Shown piece by piece: positions 44,813 through 52,562 of a DNA stretch of 61,278 nt. Every line of letters starts with the position of its first letter. The first letter of the stretch is position 1. The translations under genes were made by a program, and so were the position numbers. Source of the DNA: Desulfovibrio sp. X2 (GTDB lineage: Bacteria; Desulfobacterota; Desulfovibrionia; Desulfovibrionales; Desulfovibrionaceae); NCBI RefSeq assembly GCF_000422205.1, contig NZ_ATHV01000025.1:1-61278 (forward strand). The letters are read 5' to 3'. A model generated the notes under the pieces. That model searched no databases and had not been told where the DNA came from. It worked only from the letters and a program-made list of their open reading frames with translations.

Positions 44813-46140
44813 GCGCTCCGAACGCGCGCGAATTCGACACCCTGGTGGTGGGCGGGGGCATAGCGGGCCTTCAGGCCGCGCTGGACCTCGCGGACCAGGG
44901 CTTTTCCGTGGCCGTGGTCGAGAAGGACGCCTCCATCGGCGGCAAGATGATCCGCCTCTCCAAGGTCTTCCCCACGCTCGACTGCGCGAGCTGCATCACC
45001 ACGCCCAAGATGGCCGCCGCGGCCCACCATCCGCGTATCACCCTCTTCACACTGTGCGACCTGCAAAGCCTCTCCTCCGGCAACGGCGGCGCATTCCCCG
45101 TCGCGGCCCGGGTGCGGCAGAACCCGCGCTACGTGGACATGGACGCCTGCATCGGCTGCCGCAAGTGCGAGTACGCCTGCCCGGTCTACGTGAAGGACGC
45201 GGAGCAGGGCGGCTTCTCGGCGCGCAAGGCCGTGCGCATCCCCTTTTCCAACGCCATCCCCCAGAAGGCGCTGCTCGACGTCGCGAACTGCATGCTCTGC
45301 GGCAAGTGCGCCTCTGTCTGCCCCACGAACGCCATCCGCTACGACGAGGAGCCGCGCGAGTTCGAGCTTGCCGCGCGCACCGCGATCGTGGCCTCGGGCT
45401 TCGAGCTGACCGGGATCGGCGACAAGAACCTCTACGGCCGGGGCTCGATTCCGAACGTCGTCGACTCGCTGCAGATGGAGCGCCTGCTGGCCCCGCACGG
45501 CCCGTACAACCGCGTGCTCAGGCCCTCGGACGGCAAGGAGCCCGCCTCCATCGCCTACGTGCAGTGCGCGGGCTCGCGAGATCAAAGCCAGGGCATCCCC
45601 TACTGCTCGCGCGTGTGCTGCATGTACGCCGTGAAGCAGGCCATGCTGCTCTCCGGCGCCCTGCCCCTGGCGGACGTGACCGTCTACTACATGGACATCC
45701 GCGCCTTCGGAAAGAACTACGAGCAGTTCTTCCAGAACGCCAAGGCCATGGGCATCGAGTTCGTGAAGGCCAAGGCCGCGAGCCTGGCCCCGGGCGAGGA
45801 CGGCGGCGTGGCCGTGCGCTACGAGGACCAGTCGGGTGACGGCACGGCCGTGCGCGAGCACGACATGGTGGTCCTCTCCCTGGGCATGGTGCCCGGCTGG
45901 CAGCCCGGCGCCGAATGCGCCGTGCCCCTGGCCGAGGACGGCTTCGTGCGCACCATCCGGCCCAGCACCTCGCCCACCCTGACGGACATTCCGGGCGTCT
46001 TCGTGGCCGGGGTGGCGGCCGGGCCCAAGGACATCGTGGACAGCATCGCCGAGGCCGGGGCCGCGGCCATGCAGGCCGCGGCGCACATGACCGAGCAGGC
46101 GGCCAGGGTCGCGAACGCGAACGGGGAGGCCCGGTCATGA
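44809..46140 (+). CDS. HdrA-like FAD/iron-sulfur protein, short form (QmoA-like)
   Basis: A protein of 443 residues from the ATG at 44809. The FAD-binding VVGGGIAGLQAALDLADQG is at the N-terminus, followed by the HdrA cysteine region LDCASCITTPKM, then two 4Fe-4S motifs: Cys114/117/120/124 (CIGCRKCEYACP) and Cys161/164/167/171 (CMLCGKCASVCP). It lacks the long N-terminal module of full HdrA, and in size resembles QmoA, the flavoprotein that links to APS reductase. The context of hdrB/hdrC and sulfur carriers makes an Hdr-type complex more likely than Qmo. Overlaps both neighbours by 4 bp. Confidence 0.9.
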   Translation: MSAPNAREFDTLVVGGGIAGLQAALDLADQGFSVAVVEKDASIGGKMIRLSKVFPTLDCASCITTPKMAAAAHHPRITLFTLCDLQSLSSGNGGAFPVAARVRQNPRYVDMDACIGCRKCEYACPVYVKDAEQGGFSARKAVRIPFSNAIPQKALLDVANCMLCGKCASVCPTNAIRYDEEPREFELAARTAIVASGFELTGIGDKNLYGRGSIPNVVDSLQMERLLAPHGPYNRVLRPSDGKEPASIAYVQCAGSRDQSQGIPYCSRVCCMYAVKQAMLLSGALPLADVTVYYMDIRAFGKNYEQFFQNAKAMGIEFVKAKAASLAPGEDGGVAVRYEDQSGDGTAVREHDMVVLSLGMVPGWQPGAECAVPLAEDGFVRTIRPSTSPTLTDIPGVFVAGVAAGPKDIVDSIAEAGAAAMQAAAHMTEQAARVANANGEARS

Positions 46141-48122
46141 GCACGTCAGGCAACACGCCTTCGGAGCACAAGGGCGCGGCCAGGGTCGGCGTCTACCTCT
46201 GCCGCTGCGGCGGAAACATCTCCGACCACGTGGACGTGGACGCGGTGCGCGAGCGCCTGGCGGCCGTGCCCGGCGTGGCTGCGGCCCGGGTGAACACCTT
46301 CATGTGCTCGGACCCCGGGCAGCAGATGATCATGGAGGACCTGCAAAGCGGCCTGGTGGACCGCGTGGTCGTGGCCTCCTGCGCCCCGAGCCTGCACGAG
46401 ACGACCTTCCGCGCCGCCATCGAGCGCGCGGGCGCCAACCCCTATCTCTACGAGCACGCCAACATCCGCGAGCAGGTCAGCTGGGTGCACCACGGCGAGG
46501 CGGCCACGGACAAGGCCACGCTGCTCGTGGCCGCGGCCGCGGCCAAGGCCGCGGGGCTCTGGCCGCTCGAACCCATCCGCGTCCCGGCCCGCCGCCACGT
46601 GACCGTGGTCGGCGGCGGCGCGGCGGGCATGCGCGCGGCCCTGGACCTGGCCGGGCGCGGCATCCCCGTGGCCCTGGTGGAGAAGTCGCCCTTCCTCGGC
46701 GGCGGCCTCGCGCGCCTCTCCCGCGTCTCGCCCACGGGCCGAAGCGGCGAGGAGCTGGTGCGCGAGCTGGCCGACGCGGTGCTCGCGAACCCCCTGATCG
46801 CGGTGCACTCCTGCGCCGAGGTCGCGGGCTTCTCCGGCTACGTGGGCAACTTCAGCCTCTCCGTGCGCCGCACGCCCCCGGACGTTCTGCCGGACATCGG
46901 GCCCTCAAGCCTGCCGGAGCCCGGCGGCTACGTGCCCTTTGCGGGCGTGCCGGCCGAGGCCGTGCCAGAGGCCGAAGAGACGCTTGCGCTCGAGACCGGA
47001 TCCGTGCTCCTGGCCACGGGCTTTTCCTCCTACCGGCCGCAGAGCGGCGAATACGGCGCGGGCGAGCTGCCCGAGGTGGTGACCCTGCCCGAGTTCGCGC
47101 GCCTGCTCGGCCAAGGCGAAGGGGACAAGGAACTGGCGGTGAACGGCCGCCCGGTGCGCTCCCTGGCCCTGATCCACTGCGTGGGCAGCCGCCAGATCCC
47201 CGGCATCCACGAGGAGCGCGAGGACGGGACCCTGAACGAGTACTGCTCGCGCGTCTGCTGCACCGCAGCGCTGACCGCGGCTGTGACCGTGCGCGAACGC
47301 TTCCCCGAAACCCGCGTCTACGACCTCTTCCGCGACATCCGCACCTACGGACGCGGCCAGGAGGACATCTACACCAAGGCCGCTCAGAGCGGCGTGGTCT
47401 TCATGCGCTTCGAGGCCGAGGAGCCGCCCGTGGTCGAGAAGGCCGACGGCGGCGGCACGCCGCTTCGCGTGCGCGTCAGGGACACCCTGACCTTCGGCGA
47501 GGAGCTCGCGGTCCCCGTGGACCTCGTGGTCCTGGCCACGGGCATGGAGCCCGCGCCTGTCGGCGACCTCGTGGAGATGATGAAGCTGCCCGTGGGCGCG
47601 GACCGTTTCCTGCTCGAGGTGCACCCCAAGCTCCGCCCGGTGGAGCTGCCCACCGCAGGGCTGCTGCTCGCAGGCACCTGCCAGGCGCCCATGGACTCCG
47701 GCGAGGCCTGCAACACGGCCTCGGCCGCTGCGGCCAAGGCCGCCATCCTGCTCGACCGGGGCGAGGTCAGCCTGAACCCCTTCGTGGCCACGGTGGACCT
47801 TGCCCGCTGCGTGGGCACCGGCGCCTGCCCCGGCTTCTGCGTGGACGCCTGTCTCAAGGAAGACGCCCTGCGCATGGTGGAGGTGGAGCAGGACGGAACC
47901 ACCGTCTCCCGCGCCCAGGTGGAGCCCGCGCTGTGCATGGGCTGCGGCGCCTGCGTCGCGGTCTGCCCTAAGCAGGCCATCGAGGTCTCCGGCTGGGCCC
48001 TCTCCCAGTACGAGGCCATGGTCGACGCCATCGTCGACGATACGGTCCTCGGGAACACGGTTCTCGGCGCGCCCGAATCCGCTTCCGAATCCCTGCCCGA
48101 CCCCGAGGAGGTGAGCGCATGA
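46137..48122 (+). CDS. HdrA-like FAD/iron-sulfur protein, long form
   Basis: A protein of 661 residues from the ATG at 46137. It has the typical HdrA N-terminal module (GVYLCRCGGNISDHVD, NTFMCSDPGQQMI, VASCAPSLHETTFR), then FAD-binding VVGGGAAGMRAALDLAGRG and, near the C-terminus, two iron-sulfur motifs. The second is standard (CMGCGACVAVCP, ~600-611). The first is CVGTGACPGFCVDAC (~558-572), with CX5CX3CX3C spacing in place of CX2CX2CX3C. Two HdrA paralogues of different size in one operon suggest a heterodimeric flavin core, as in QmoA/QmoB. Overlaps the next gene by 4 bp. Confidence 0.9.
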   Translation: MSTSGNTPSEHKGAARVGVYLCRCGGNISDHVDVDAVRERLAAVPGVAAARVNTFMCSDPGQQMIMEDLQSGLVDRVVVASCAPSLHETTFRAAIERAGANPYLYEHANIREQVSWVHHGEAATDKATLLVAAAAAKAAGLWPLEPIRVPARRHVTVVGGGAAGMRAALDLAGRGIPVALVEKSPFLGGGLARLSRVSPTGRSGEELVRELADAVLANPLIAVHSCAEVAGFSGYVGNFSLSVRRTPPDVLPDIGPSSLPEPGGYVPFAGVPAEAVPEAEETLALETGSVLLATGFSSYRPQSGEYGAGELPEVVTLPEFARLLGQGEGDKELAVNGRPVRSLALIHCVGSRQIPGIHEEREDGTLNEYCSRVCCTAALTAAVTVRERFPETRVYDLFRDIRTYGRGQEDIYTKAAQSGVVFMRFEAEEPPVVEKADGGGTPLRVRVRDTLTFGEELAVPVDLVVLATGMEPAPVGDLVEMMKLPVGADRFLLEVHPKLRPVELPTAGLLLAGTCQAPMDSGEACNTASAAAAKAAILLDRGEVSLNPFVATVDLARCVGTGACPGFCVDACLKEDALRMVEVEQDGTTVSRAQVEPALCMGCGACVAVCPKQAIEVSGWALSQYEAMVDAIVDDTVLGNTVLGAPESASESLPDPEEVSA

Positions 48123-48457
48123 AGGCGGACCCGAACCTGCTGAAGAGGCTGCGCGCCGAACGCGCGCAGTACGTGGCGGCGGCAGCGGCCAAGGCCAGGG
48201 AACAGGCCGCCGCGGTGCGCGCCGTGAAGAAGGCCCTGGGCAAGGGCCCGGCCACCGTGCCCGAGGTGGCGGAGGCCACGGGCATGGGGACGGCCTCGGT
48301 CCTCTGGTACCTGGCCGCGCTCAAGAAGTACGGCGAGGTCGTGGAGGCCGGAAAGCAGGGCGACTACTTCGCCTACGGCCTCTGCGCCCCGGCCGCCCTG
48401 GAGAAGGCGGAGGCCGCCGGAGAAAAGGCGGAAGAGCAGGAGGAGGCGACCGCATGA
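48119..48457 (+). CDS. Small winged-helix protein within the hdr operon
   Basis: A 112-residue protein with a winged-helix pattern (~38-90): KALGKGPATVPEVAEATGMGTASVLWYLAALKKYGEVVEAG. The start (RLRAERAQYVAAAAAKAREQAAAVRAV) is a charged helix, and the tail is Glu/Ala-rich. It overlaps hdrA2 by 4 bp and hdrC by 4 bp, so it is translated in step with the redox subunits. It may be a transcription factor or a structural subunit of the complex; the tight coupling favours the latter as a possibility but does not prove it. Confidence 0.8.
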   Translation: MKADPNLLKRLRAERAQYVAAAAAKAREQAAAVRAVKKALGKGPATVPEVAEATGMGTASVLWYLAALKKYGEVVEAGKQGDYFAYGLCAPAALEKAEAAGEKAEEQEEATA

Positions 48458-48783
48458 CCACGCTCAGACCCGACTTTTATCAGGAGCTCACGGCCGCCGG
48501 AGTCGCAAACGCGGCGAAGTGCTTCAACTGCGGCACCTGCGCGGCGGTCTGCCCGCTCATGGAGGGCCACTTCCCGCGCAACATGATCCGCTACGTCCAG
48601 ATCGGGGCGCGCGAGCGCGTTCTTGAGCAGGCCCGCGACCTCTGGCGCTGTCTGCACTGCGGGCTGTGCACCCGCACCTGCCCCAGGGGGGCCGAGCCCG
48701 GCGAGATCATCCACGGGCTCAAGCGCTACCTGCTCGAATCCGGAGTGATGCCGACTGCCGCGGCCGACGCGGGGAGGAGCTGA
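48454..48783 (+). CDS. HdrC-like iron-sulfur protein
   Basis: A 109-residue ferredoxin-like HdrC subunit. Two 4Fe-4S motifs: Cys23/26/29/33 (CFNCGTCAAVCP) and Cys66/69/72/76 (CLHCGLCTRTCP). No membrane segments, so the complex is soluble, unlike QmoC. HdrC passes electrons from HdrA to the HdrB active site. It lies 1 bp before hdrB. Confidence 0.93.
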   Translation: MTTLRPDFYQELTAAGVANAAKCFNCGTCAAVCPLMEGHFPRNMIRYVQIGARERVLEQARDLWRCLHCGLCTRTCPRGAEPGEIIHGLKRYLLESGVMPTAAADAGRS

Positions 48784-48784
48784 G

Positions 48785-49753
48785 ATGTACGATCCGAGCG
48801 CCATCGTCGACGTGCTCGCGCACAACGTGCGCGCGACCATGAGCCCCTTCGGCGTGCCGGGCTCCCTGGCCAACACCTGGTGGAAGCGGGAAAGCCTCCC
48901 GCGAGAGGGCGAAGCCCTGCTCTTCACCGGGCTCATGTACCAGTACGCCCCCTACATCGCCACGGCCACGCGCCTGCTCGAACGCTTCGAGGGCACCGCG
49001 AAGGAGGGCATGGTGCGCTTCGGCCGCTTCGTGCCGCCCGTGCTCTCGGGGCTGGGCCTGCACCTGCTCACGCCCCAGGCGGAGCGGGAACGCGCGGGCA
49101 GGACCCTGTCCGACATCGTGACGATCCTTACTGCCTCGGGGCTCTGTGTGGCCTACAGGCCGGAGCTCGACGACTACTCGGGCATCCTGCTCTACGACCT
49201 GGGCAGCGAAAAGGAGTTCGCGCGCCACGCCCGCGCCGTGACCGCCAAGCTGCGCCGGGCCGGGATCGGGCGCATCGTGTGCGTGGACCCGCACACCGCC
49301 TACGCCCTGAAGGTGCTCTATCCGAAGCATGCGGACGCGGACTTCGAGGTCACGGCCTACTTCGAGCACATCCGGCCCGAGCTGTTCCCGGCCGCGCAGG
49401 AGGGGACGGGACCGGAGCGCGTCACCCTGCACGACCCCTGCTTCTACGGCCGCTACCTCGAGCTCTCCGACGCCCCGCGCCGCGTGCTCGCGGGGCTCGG
49501 CGTCGCCTGCTCGAGCATCCGCAACGAGGGCACCTACACCGACTGCTGCGGCGGCCCGGCGGAATCCCTCTCGCCCAGGCTCTCGGGCGAGGTCGGGGGC
49601 CGCAGGCTCGCCGAGCTCACGGCCCCGGGCGCGCCCGTCGTGGCCATGTGCCCCATCTGCCTTGGCAACCTGAGACGCCTCGGCGCCGAGGTCACGGACT
49701 TCGCGAGCCTCGTCGCCGACCGCCTCCATCGCCGGAACACCACCAACCCCTAA
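48785..49753 (+). CDS. HdrB/HdrD-like CCG-domain protein
   Basis: A 322-residue protein related to the catalytic subunit of heterodisulfide reductase. The C-terminal CCG domain is complete: HDPCFYGRYLE, TDCCGGPAE and CPICLGN. The N-terminal half (LLFTGLMYQYAPYIATATRLLE) has the fold pattern of the first CCG domain but lacks its cysteines. Canonical HdrB binds two non-cubane 4Fe-4S clusters using both CCG domains; here only one seems possible, as in some sulfur- and electron-transfer Hdr-like proteins. It is followed by dsrE after 31 bp. Confidence 0.88.
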   Translation: MYDPSAIVDVLAHNVRATMSPFGVPGSLANTWWKRESLPREGEALLFTGLMYQYAPYIATATRLLERFEGTAKEGMVRFGRFVPPVLSGLGLHLLTPQAERERAGRTLSDIVTILTASGLCVAYRPELDDYSGILLYDLGSEKEFARHARAVTAKLRRAGIGRIVCVDPHTAYALKVLYPKHADADFEVTAYFEHIRPELFPAAQEGTGPERVTLHDPCFYGRYLELSDAPRRVLAGLGVACSSIRNEGTYTDCCGGPAESLSPRLSGEVGGRRLAELTAPGAPVVAMCPICLGNLRRLGAEVTDFASLVADRLHRRNTTNP

Positions 49754-49784
49754 GCCACCCGAGCATCACCAGAAGGAGACGACC

Positions 49785-50159
49785 ATGGCCGAGACCCCCG
49801 AAACCATCCTCTACATCGGCACCCACGCCAGCGACGACCCGGAAAAGGCCTGCCTGCCGTTCGTGCTGGGCAACGCCGCCCTGGCCATGGACGTGAAGGC
49901 CGTCGTGGTCCTGCAGACCAACGGCGTCTACCTGGCCCAGAAGGGCTTCGCCGCGCACATGCCTCCGGGCGGCGGCTTCCCGCCCGTGGCCAAGCTCATC
50001 GCGGATTTCCAGGAGCTGGGCGGCGAGATCAGGGTCTGCATGCCCTGCATCAAGGACCGCAACATCGCGGAGGCCGACCTCCTGGACGGCGTGACCACCA
50101 CGGCCGCGGCCGCGCTCAACGTGGCGGCCATGGAGGCCAAGGCGGTCTTCGTCTTCTAG
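49785..50159 (+). CDS. DsrE-family sulfur relay protein
   Basis: A 124-residue DsrE/YchN-fold protein. It opens ETILYIGTHASDDPEKACLPFVLGNAALAMD and carries the likely active cysteines in VCMPCIKDR (Cys85, Cys88), the place where DsrE-type proteins hold a persulfide. AGAAGGAGA ribosome binding site. With TusA in the same operon this forms the known TusA-DsrE type of sulfur relay. Confidence 0.9.
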   Translation: MAETPETILYIGTHASDDPEKACLPFVLGNAALAMDVKAVVVLQTNGVYLAQKGFAAHMPPGGGFPPVAKLIADFQELGGEIRVCMPCIKDRNIAEADLLDGVTTTAAAALNVAAMEAKAVFVF

Positions 50160-50194
50160 GAATTGAAGCCTGTTCCATCCGATACCCCGTCGGC

Positions 50195-50236
50195 GGCAGG
50201 CAGGGGGCGCGCTCCACCCCGCGCCCCCTGCCTGCC
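50195..50236. terminator. 17-bp perfect hairpin between dsrE and dsrE2
   Basis: Arms GGCAGGCAGGGGGCGCG (50195-50211) and its exact complement at 50220-50236 enclose an 8-nt loop. There is no T-tract, so it may reduce read-through or protect the upstream mRNA rather than stop transcription fully. Confidence 0.65.
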
Positions 50237-50339
50237 TGCGCGCGGCTGTGCCCGTTCCTGCGACGGACGGCCGGGCGCGGCCCGGCGTCAGCAGCACACC
50301 AACGAAACCCCAAGCACACGGACCAGACAAGGAAGACGC

Positions 50340-50933
50340 ATGGAAACCACTGCCGAAAGCACCGTTCCCGAAACCCTCGAACAGCGCGTGGCCAGGCTCG
50401 AGCAGCAGCTCGGGCAGATGGAGGACCGGCTCGGTTCCGCCGAGGCGCGCCTGCCGGACGACCAGCTCTCCATGGTCGTCTTCAGCGGCGACCTCGACCG
50501 CCTGCTCGCGGCCTTCATCATCGCCGTGGGCGCCGCGGCCATGTACGACCGCGTGGTCATGTTCCTGACGTTCTGGGGCACCACGGTCATGCGCGACCCG
50601 GACAAGCACGTGGCCAAGGCCGAGGTGACGGCCAAGATGTTCGACCGCATGCTGCCCAAGGGGCCGGACCAGCTGCACCTCTCGCGCATGCACATGGCGG
50701 GCGTGGGCACGGCCATGATCAAGTCGGTCATGAAGAAGAAGGGCGCCCTCCCGCTGCCCGAGCTCATCAAACAGGCCGCGGACTTCGGCGTGGAGATCGT
50801 CGTCTGCGAGATGTCCATGGACCTCATGGGCCTCTCCCCGGACGAGATGCGCGACTACCCGAACGTGACCCTGGCCGGGGTGGCCAAGTTCCTCCAGGAG
50901 GCGGGCAAGAGCTCGGTGACCCTGTTCATCTGA
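50340..50933 (+). CDS. DsrE2-like (DsrE/DsrF/DrsH family) protein
   Basis: A protein of 197 residues from the ATG at 50340. A coiled coil (~12-37) precedes a DsrE2 domain: DQLSMVVFSGDLDRLLAAFIIAVGAAAMYDRVVMFLTFWGT, then VEIVVCEMSMDLMGLSPDEM with the candidate persulfide Cys156, and VTLAGVAKFLQEAG. DsrE2-type proteins are hydrophobic enough to associate with membranes. They occur with TusA and Hdr-like complexes in sulfur oxidisers and sulfate reducers. Confidence 0.88.
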   Translation: METTAESTVPETLEQRVARLEQQLGQMEDRLGSAEARLPDDQLSMVVFSGDLDRLLAAFIIAVGAAAMYDRVVMFLTFWGTTVMRDPDKHVAKAEVTAKMFDRMLPKGPDQLHLSRMHMAGVGTAMIKSVMKKKGALPLPELIKQAADFGVEIVVCEMSMDLMGLSPDEMRDYPNVTLAGVAKFLQEAGKSSVTLFI

Positions 50934-51057
50934 CGATGCCGGGGGGAGAGGCCAAGGGCGAAGAAGGAGTCCGCCGCAGGGCGAAAAATTCGCCCGTCCG
51001 CCTCCTCGTGTTGACCGCGCGGCCGGGGCAGGGCACCAGAGGAAAAACGGGACAGCC

Positions 51058-52377
51058 ATGTCACAGTGCCCCTCCTTCCCCGCAGGCATCCCCTGCCAGA
51101 GCATTCTCGACAGCGTCGCGGACGGCGTCTTCACGGTCGACCTCGCCTGGCGCATCACCTCGTTCAACCGCGCGGCCGAGGCCATCACCGGCGTCTCGCG
51201 GGACGAGGCCGTGGGCCGCACCTGCCGCGAGGTCTTCCACTCGAGCATCTGCGACGGCGCCTGCGCCATGCGCGCCTGCCTGCAGAGCGGCGAGCCCGTG
51301 GTCAACAAGTCCATCTTCATCGTGCGGCCGGACGGCCGCCGCGTGCCCATCAGCGTCAGCGCCGCGCCCCTGCGCGGGGAGGACGGCAGGCCCGTGGGCG
51401 GGGTGGAGACGTTCCGCGACCTCACGGCGCTGCACCTGATGCGCAAGGAGCTCGAGGAGTTCCGCTCGCTCGAGGACATCCACACGCGCAGCAAGCCGCT
51501 CCTGGCGATGCTCGACATCCTGCCGCAGATCGCGGCCAGCGGCTCGCCCGTGCTCCTGCTGGGCGAGTCCGGCACGGGCAAGGAGCTCTTCGCCCGCGCA
51601 CTGCACAACCTGAGCGAGCGCAAGGACGGGCCCTTCGTGGCCGTGAACTGCGGCGCCCTGCCCGAGAACCTGCTCGAATCCGAGCTCTTCGGCTACAAGG
51701 CCGGGGCCTTCACGGACGCGCGGCGCGACAAGCCCGGCCGCTTCCACCTCGCGGCCGGGGGCACCCTCTTCCTGGACGAGGTGGGCGACCTGCCCCAGGC
51801 GCTGCAGGTGAAGATCCTGCGCGTGCTCCAGGAGAAGACCTTCGAGCCCTTGGGCGCGCTGGCGCCCGAGAAGGCGAACGCGCGCGTGGTCGCGGCCACC
51901 AACCGGGACCTCGCCTCCATGGTCGCGGCCGGGTCGTTCCGTCGCGACCTCTACTACCGCCTGAACGTGGTGGAGCTCGAGCTGCCGCCGCTGCGCGACA
52001 GGCCCGAGGACATCCCCCTGCTCGTGGCCCATTTCGTGCGCCGCCAGAGCCTGATCAGCGGCAAGGAGATCGCGGGCGTGTCCGAGGACGTCATGCACAT
52101 CCTCATGCGCCACGACTACCAGGGCAACGTGCGCGAGCTGCAGAACATCCTTGAATACGCCTTCATCCTCTGCCGCCGCGGCTTCATCCAGATAGAGGAC
52201 CTGCCGGAGCGGCTGAAGCCCCAGGCCGCGGGCGCCGCGGCGCCGACCTCCATGGAGGAGATCAAGCGCCGCGCCGCGCGCGAGGCCGTGGCGCGCCACA
52301 ACGGCCGCCGCATGGCCGCCTGCCGCGAGCTCGGCATCACCAAGGACACCCTGCGCCGCCTGCTGCGCGGCGGCTAG
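51058..52377 (+). CDS. Sigma-54-type activator with GAFTDA variant loop and cysteine-bearing PAS
   Basis: A 439-residue protein. PAS domain ~13-125, with four cysteines in GRTCREVFHSSICDGACAMRAC (56, 65, 69, 74). AAA+ domain: Walker A GESGTGKE (169-176), Walker B GGTLFLDEVGD. The sigma-54 contact loop reads GAFTDA (216-221) instead of GAFTGA. C-terminal Fis-like HTH (NGRRMAACRELGITKDTLRRLL). It follows dsrE2 on the same strand with a 124-bp gap and precedes the NifX-like gene with its -24/-12 promoter, a likely target. Confidence 0.9.
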   Translation: MSQCPSFPAGIPCQSILDSVADGVFTVDLAWRITSFNRAAEAITGVSRDEAVGRTCREVFHSSICDGACAMRACLQSGEPVVNKSIFIVRPDGRRVPISVSAAPLRGEDGRPVGGVETFRDLTALHLMRKELEEFRSLEDIHTRSKPLLAMLDILPQIAASGSPVLLLGESGTGKELFARALHNLSERKDGPFVAVNCGALPENLLESELFGYKAGAFTDARRDKPGRFHLAAGGTLFLDEVGDLPQALQVKILRVLQEKTFEPLGALAPEKANARVVAATNRDLASMVAAGSFRRDLYYRLNVVELELPPLRDRPEDIPLLVAHFVRRQSLISGKEIAGVSEDVMHILMRHDYQGNVRELQNILEYAFILCRRGFIQIEDLPERLKPQAAGAAAPTSMEEIKRRAAREAVARHNGRRMAACRELGITKDTLRRLLRGG

Positions 52378-52395
52378 CCTCCCTTCCCGGCGATC

Positions 52396-52444
52396 GGGCG
52401 ATATTTTAGCCTCCCACCCGGGCGCACGGGCGAAAATATCGCCC
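52396..52444. terminator. Hairpin after the sigma-54 activator gene
   Basis: GGGCGATATTTT (52396-52407) pairs perfectly with AAAATATCGCCC (52433-52444) over a 25-nt loop; the T-run in the left arm and A-run in the right arm allow function in both directions. It lies 19 bp after the stop. Confidence 0.6.
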
Positions 52445-52506
52445 TGCCCAGGTCACGAATCCCGTCCGCAAACGGCAAAACCCTGTTTTCACGCGACTTT
52501 CGTGCG

Positions 52507-52522
52507 TGGCACAAAGCCTGCT
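52507..52522 (+). promoter_or_regulatory. Sigma-54 promoter of the NifX-like gene
   Basis: TGGCACAAAGCCTGCT fits the -24/-12 consensus (TGGCAC-N5-TTGC) with one mismatch and exact spacing. It ends 40 bp before the ATG at 52563, leaving room for a short leader with GGAAGGAGC. It also rules out the longer reading frame from 52506. Confidence 0.75.
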
Positions 52523-52562
52523 CAAGGCCTTCCGATACACGACCGAGAAACGGAAGGAGCGC

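Noticed and set aside
44809-49753. Assignment of the hdr genes as qmoABC
   Set aside because: There is no membrane HdrE/QmoC subunit and no apsAB; hdrB, hdrC and mvhD are separate genes with tusA and dsrE.
44071-50933. The yedE-tusA-dsrE (YTD) cluster linked to sulfur disproportionation
   Set aside because: No YedE-like membrane protein is present, and the order and partners differ.
52506-52562. Longer GTG start for the NifX-like protein
   Set aside because: It overlaps the -24/-12 promoter; the ATG at 52563 has a strong ribosome binding site and a normal family N-terminus.
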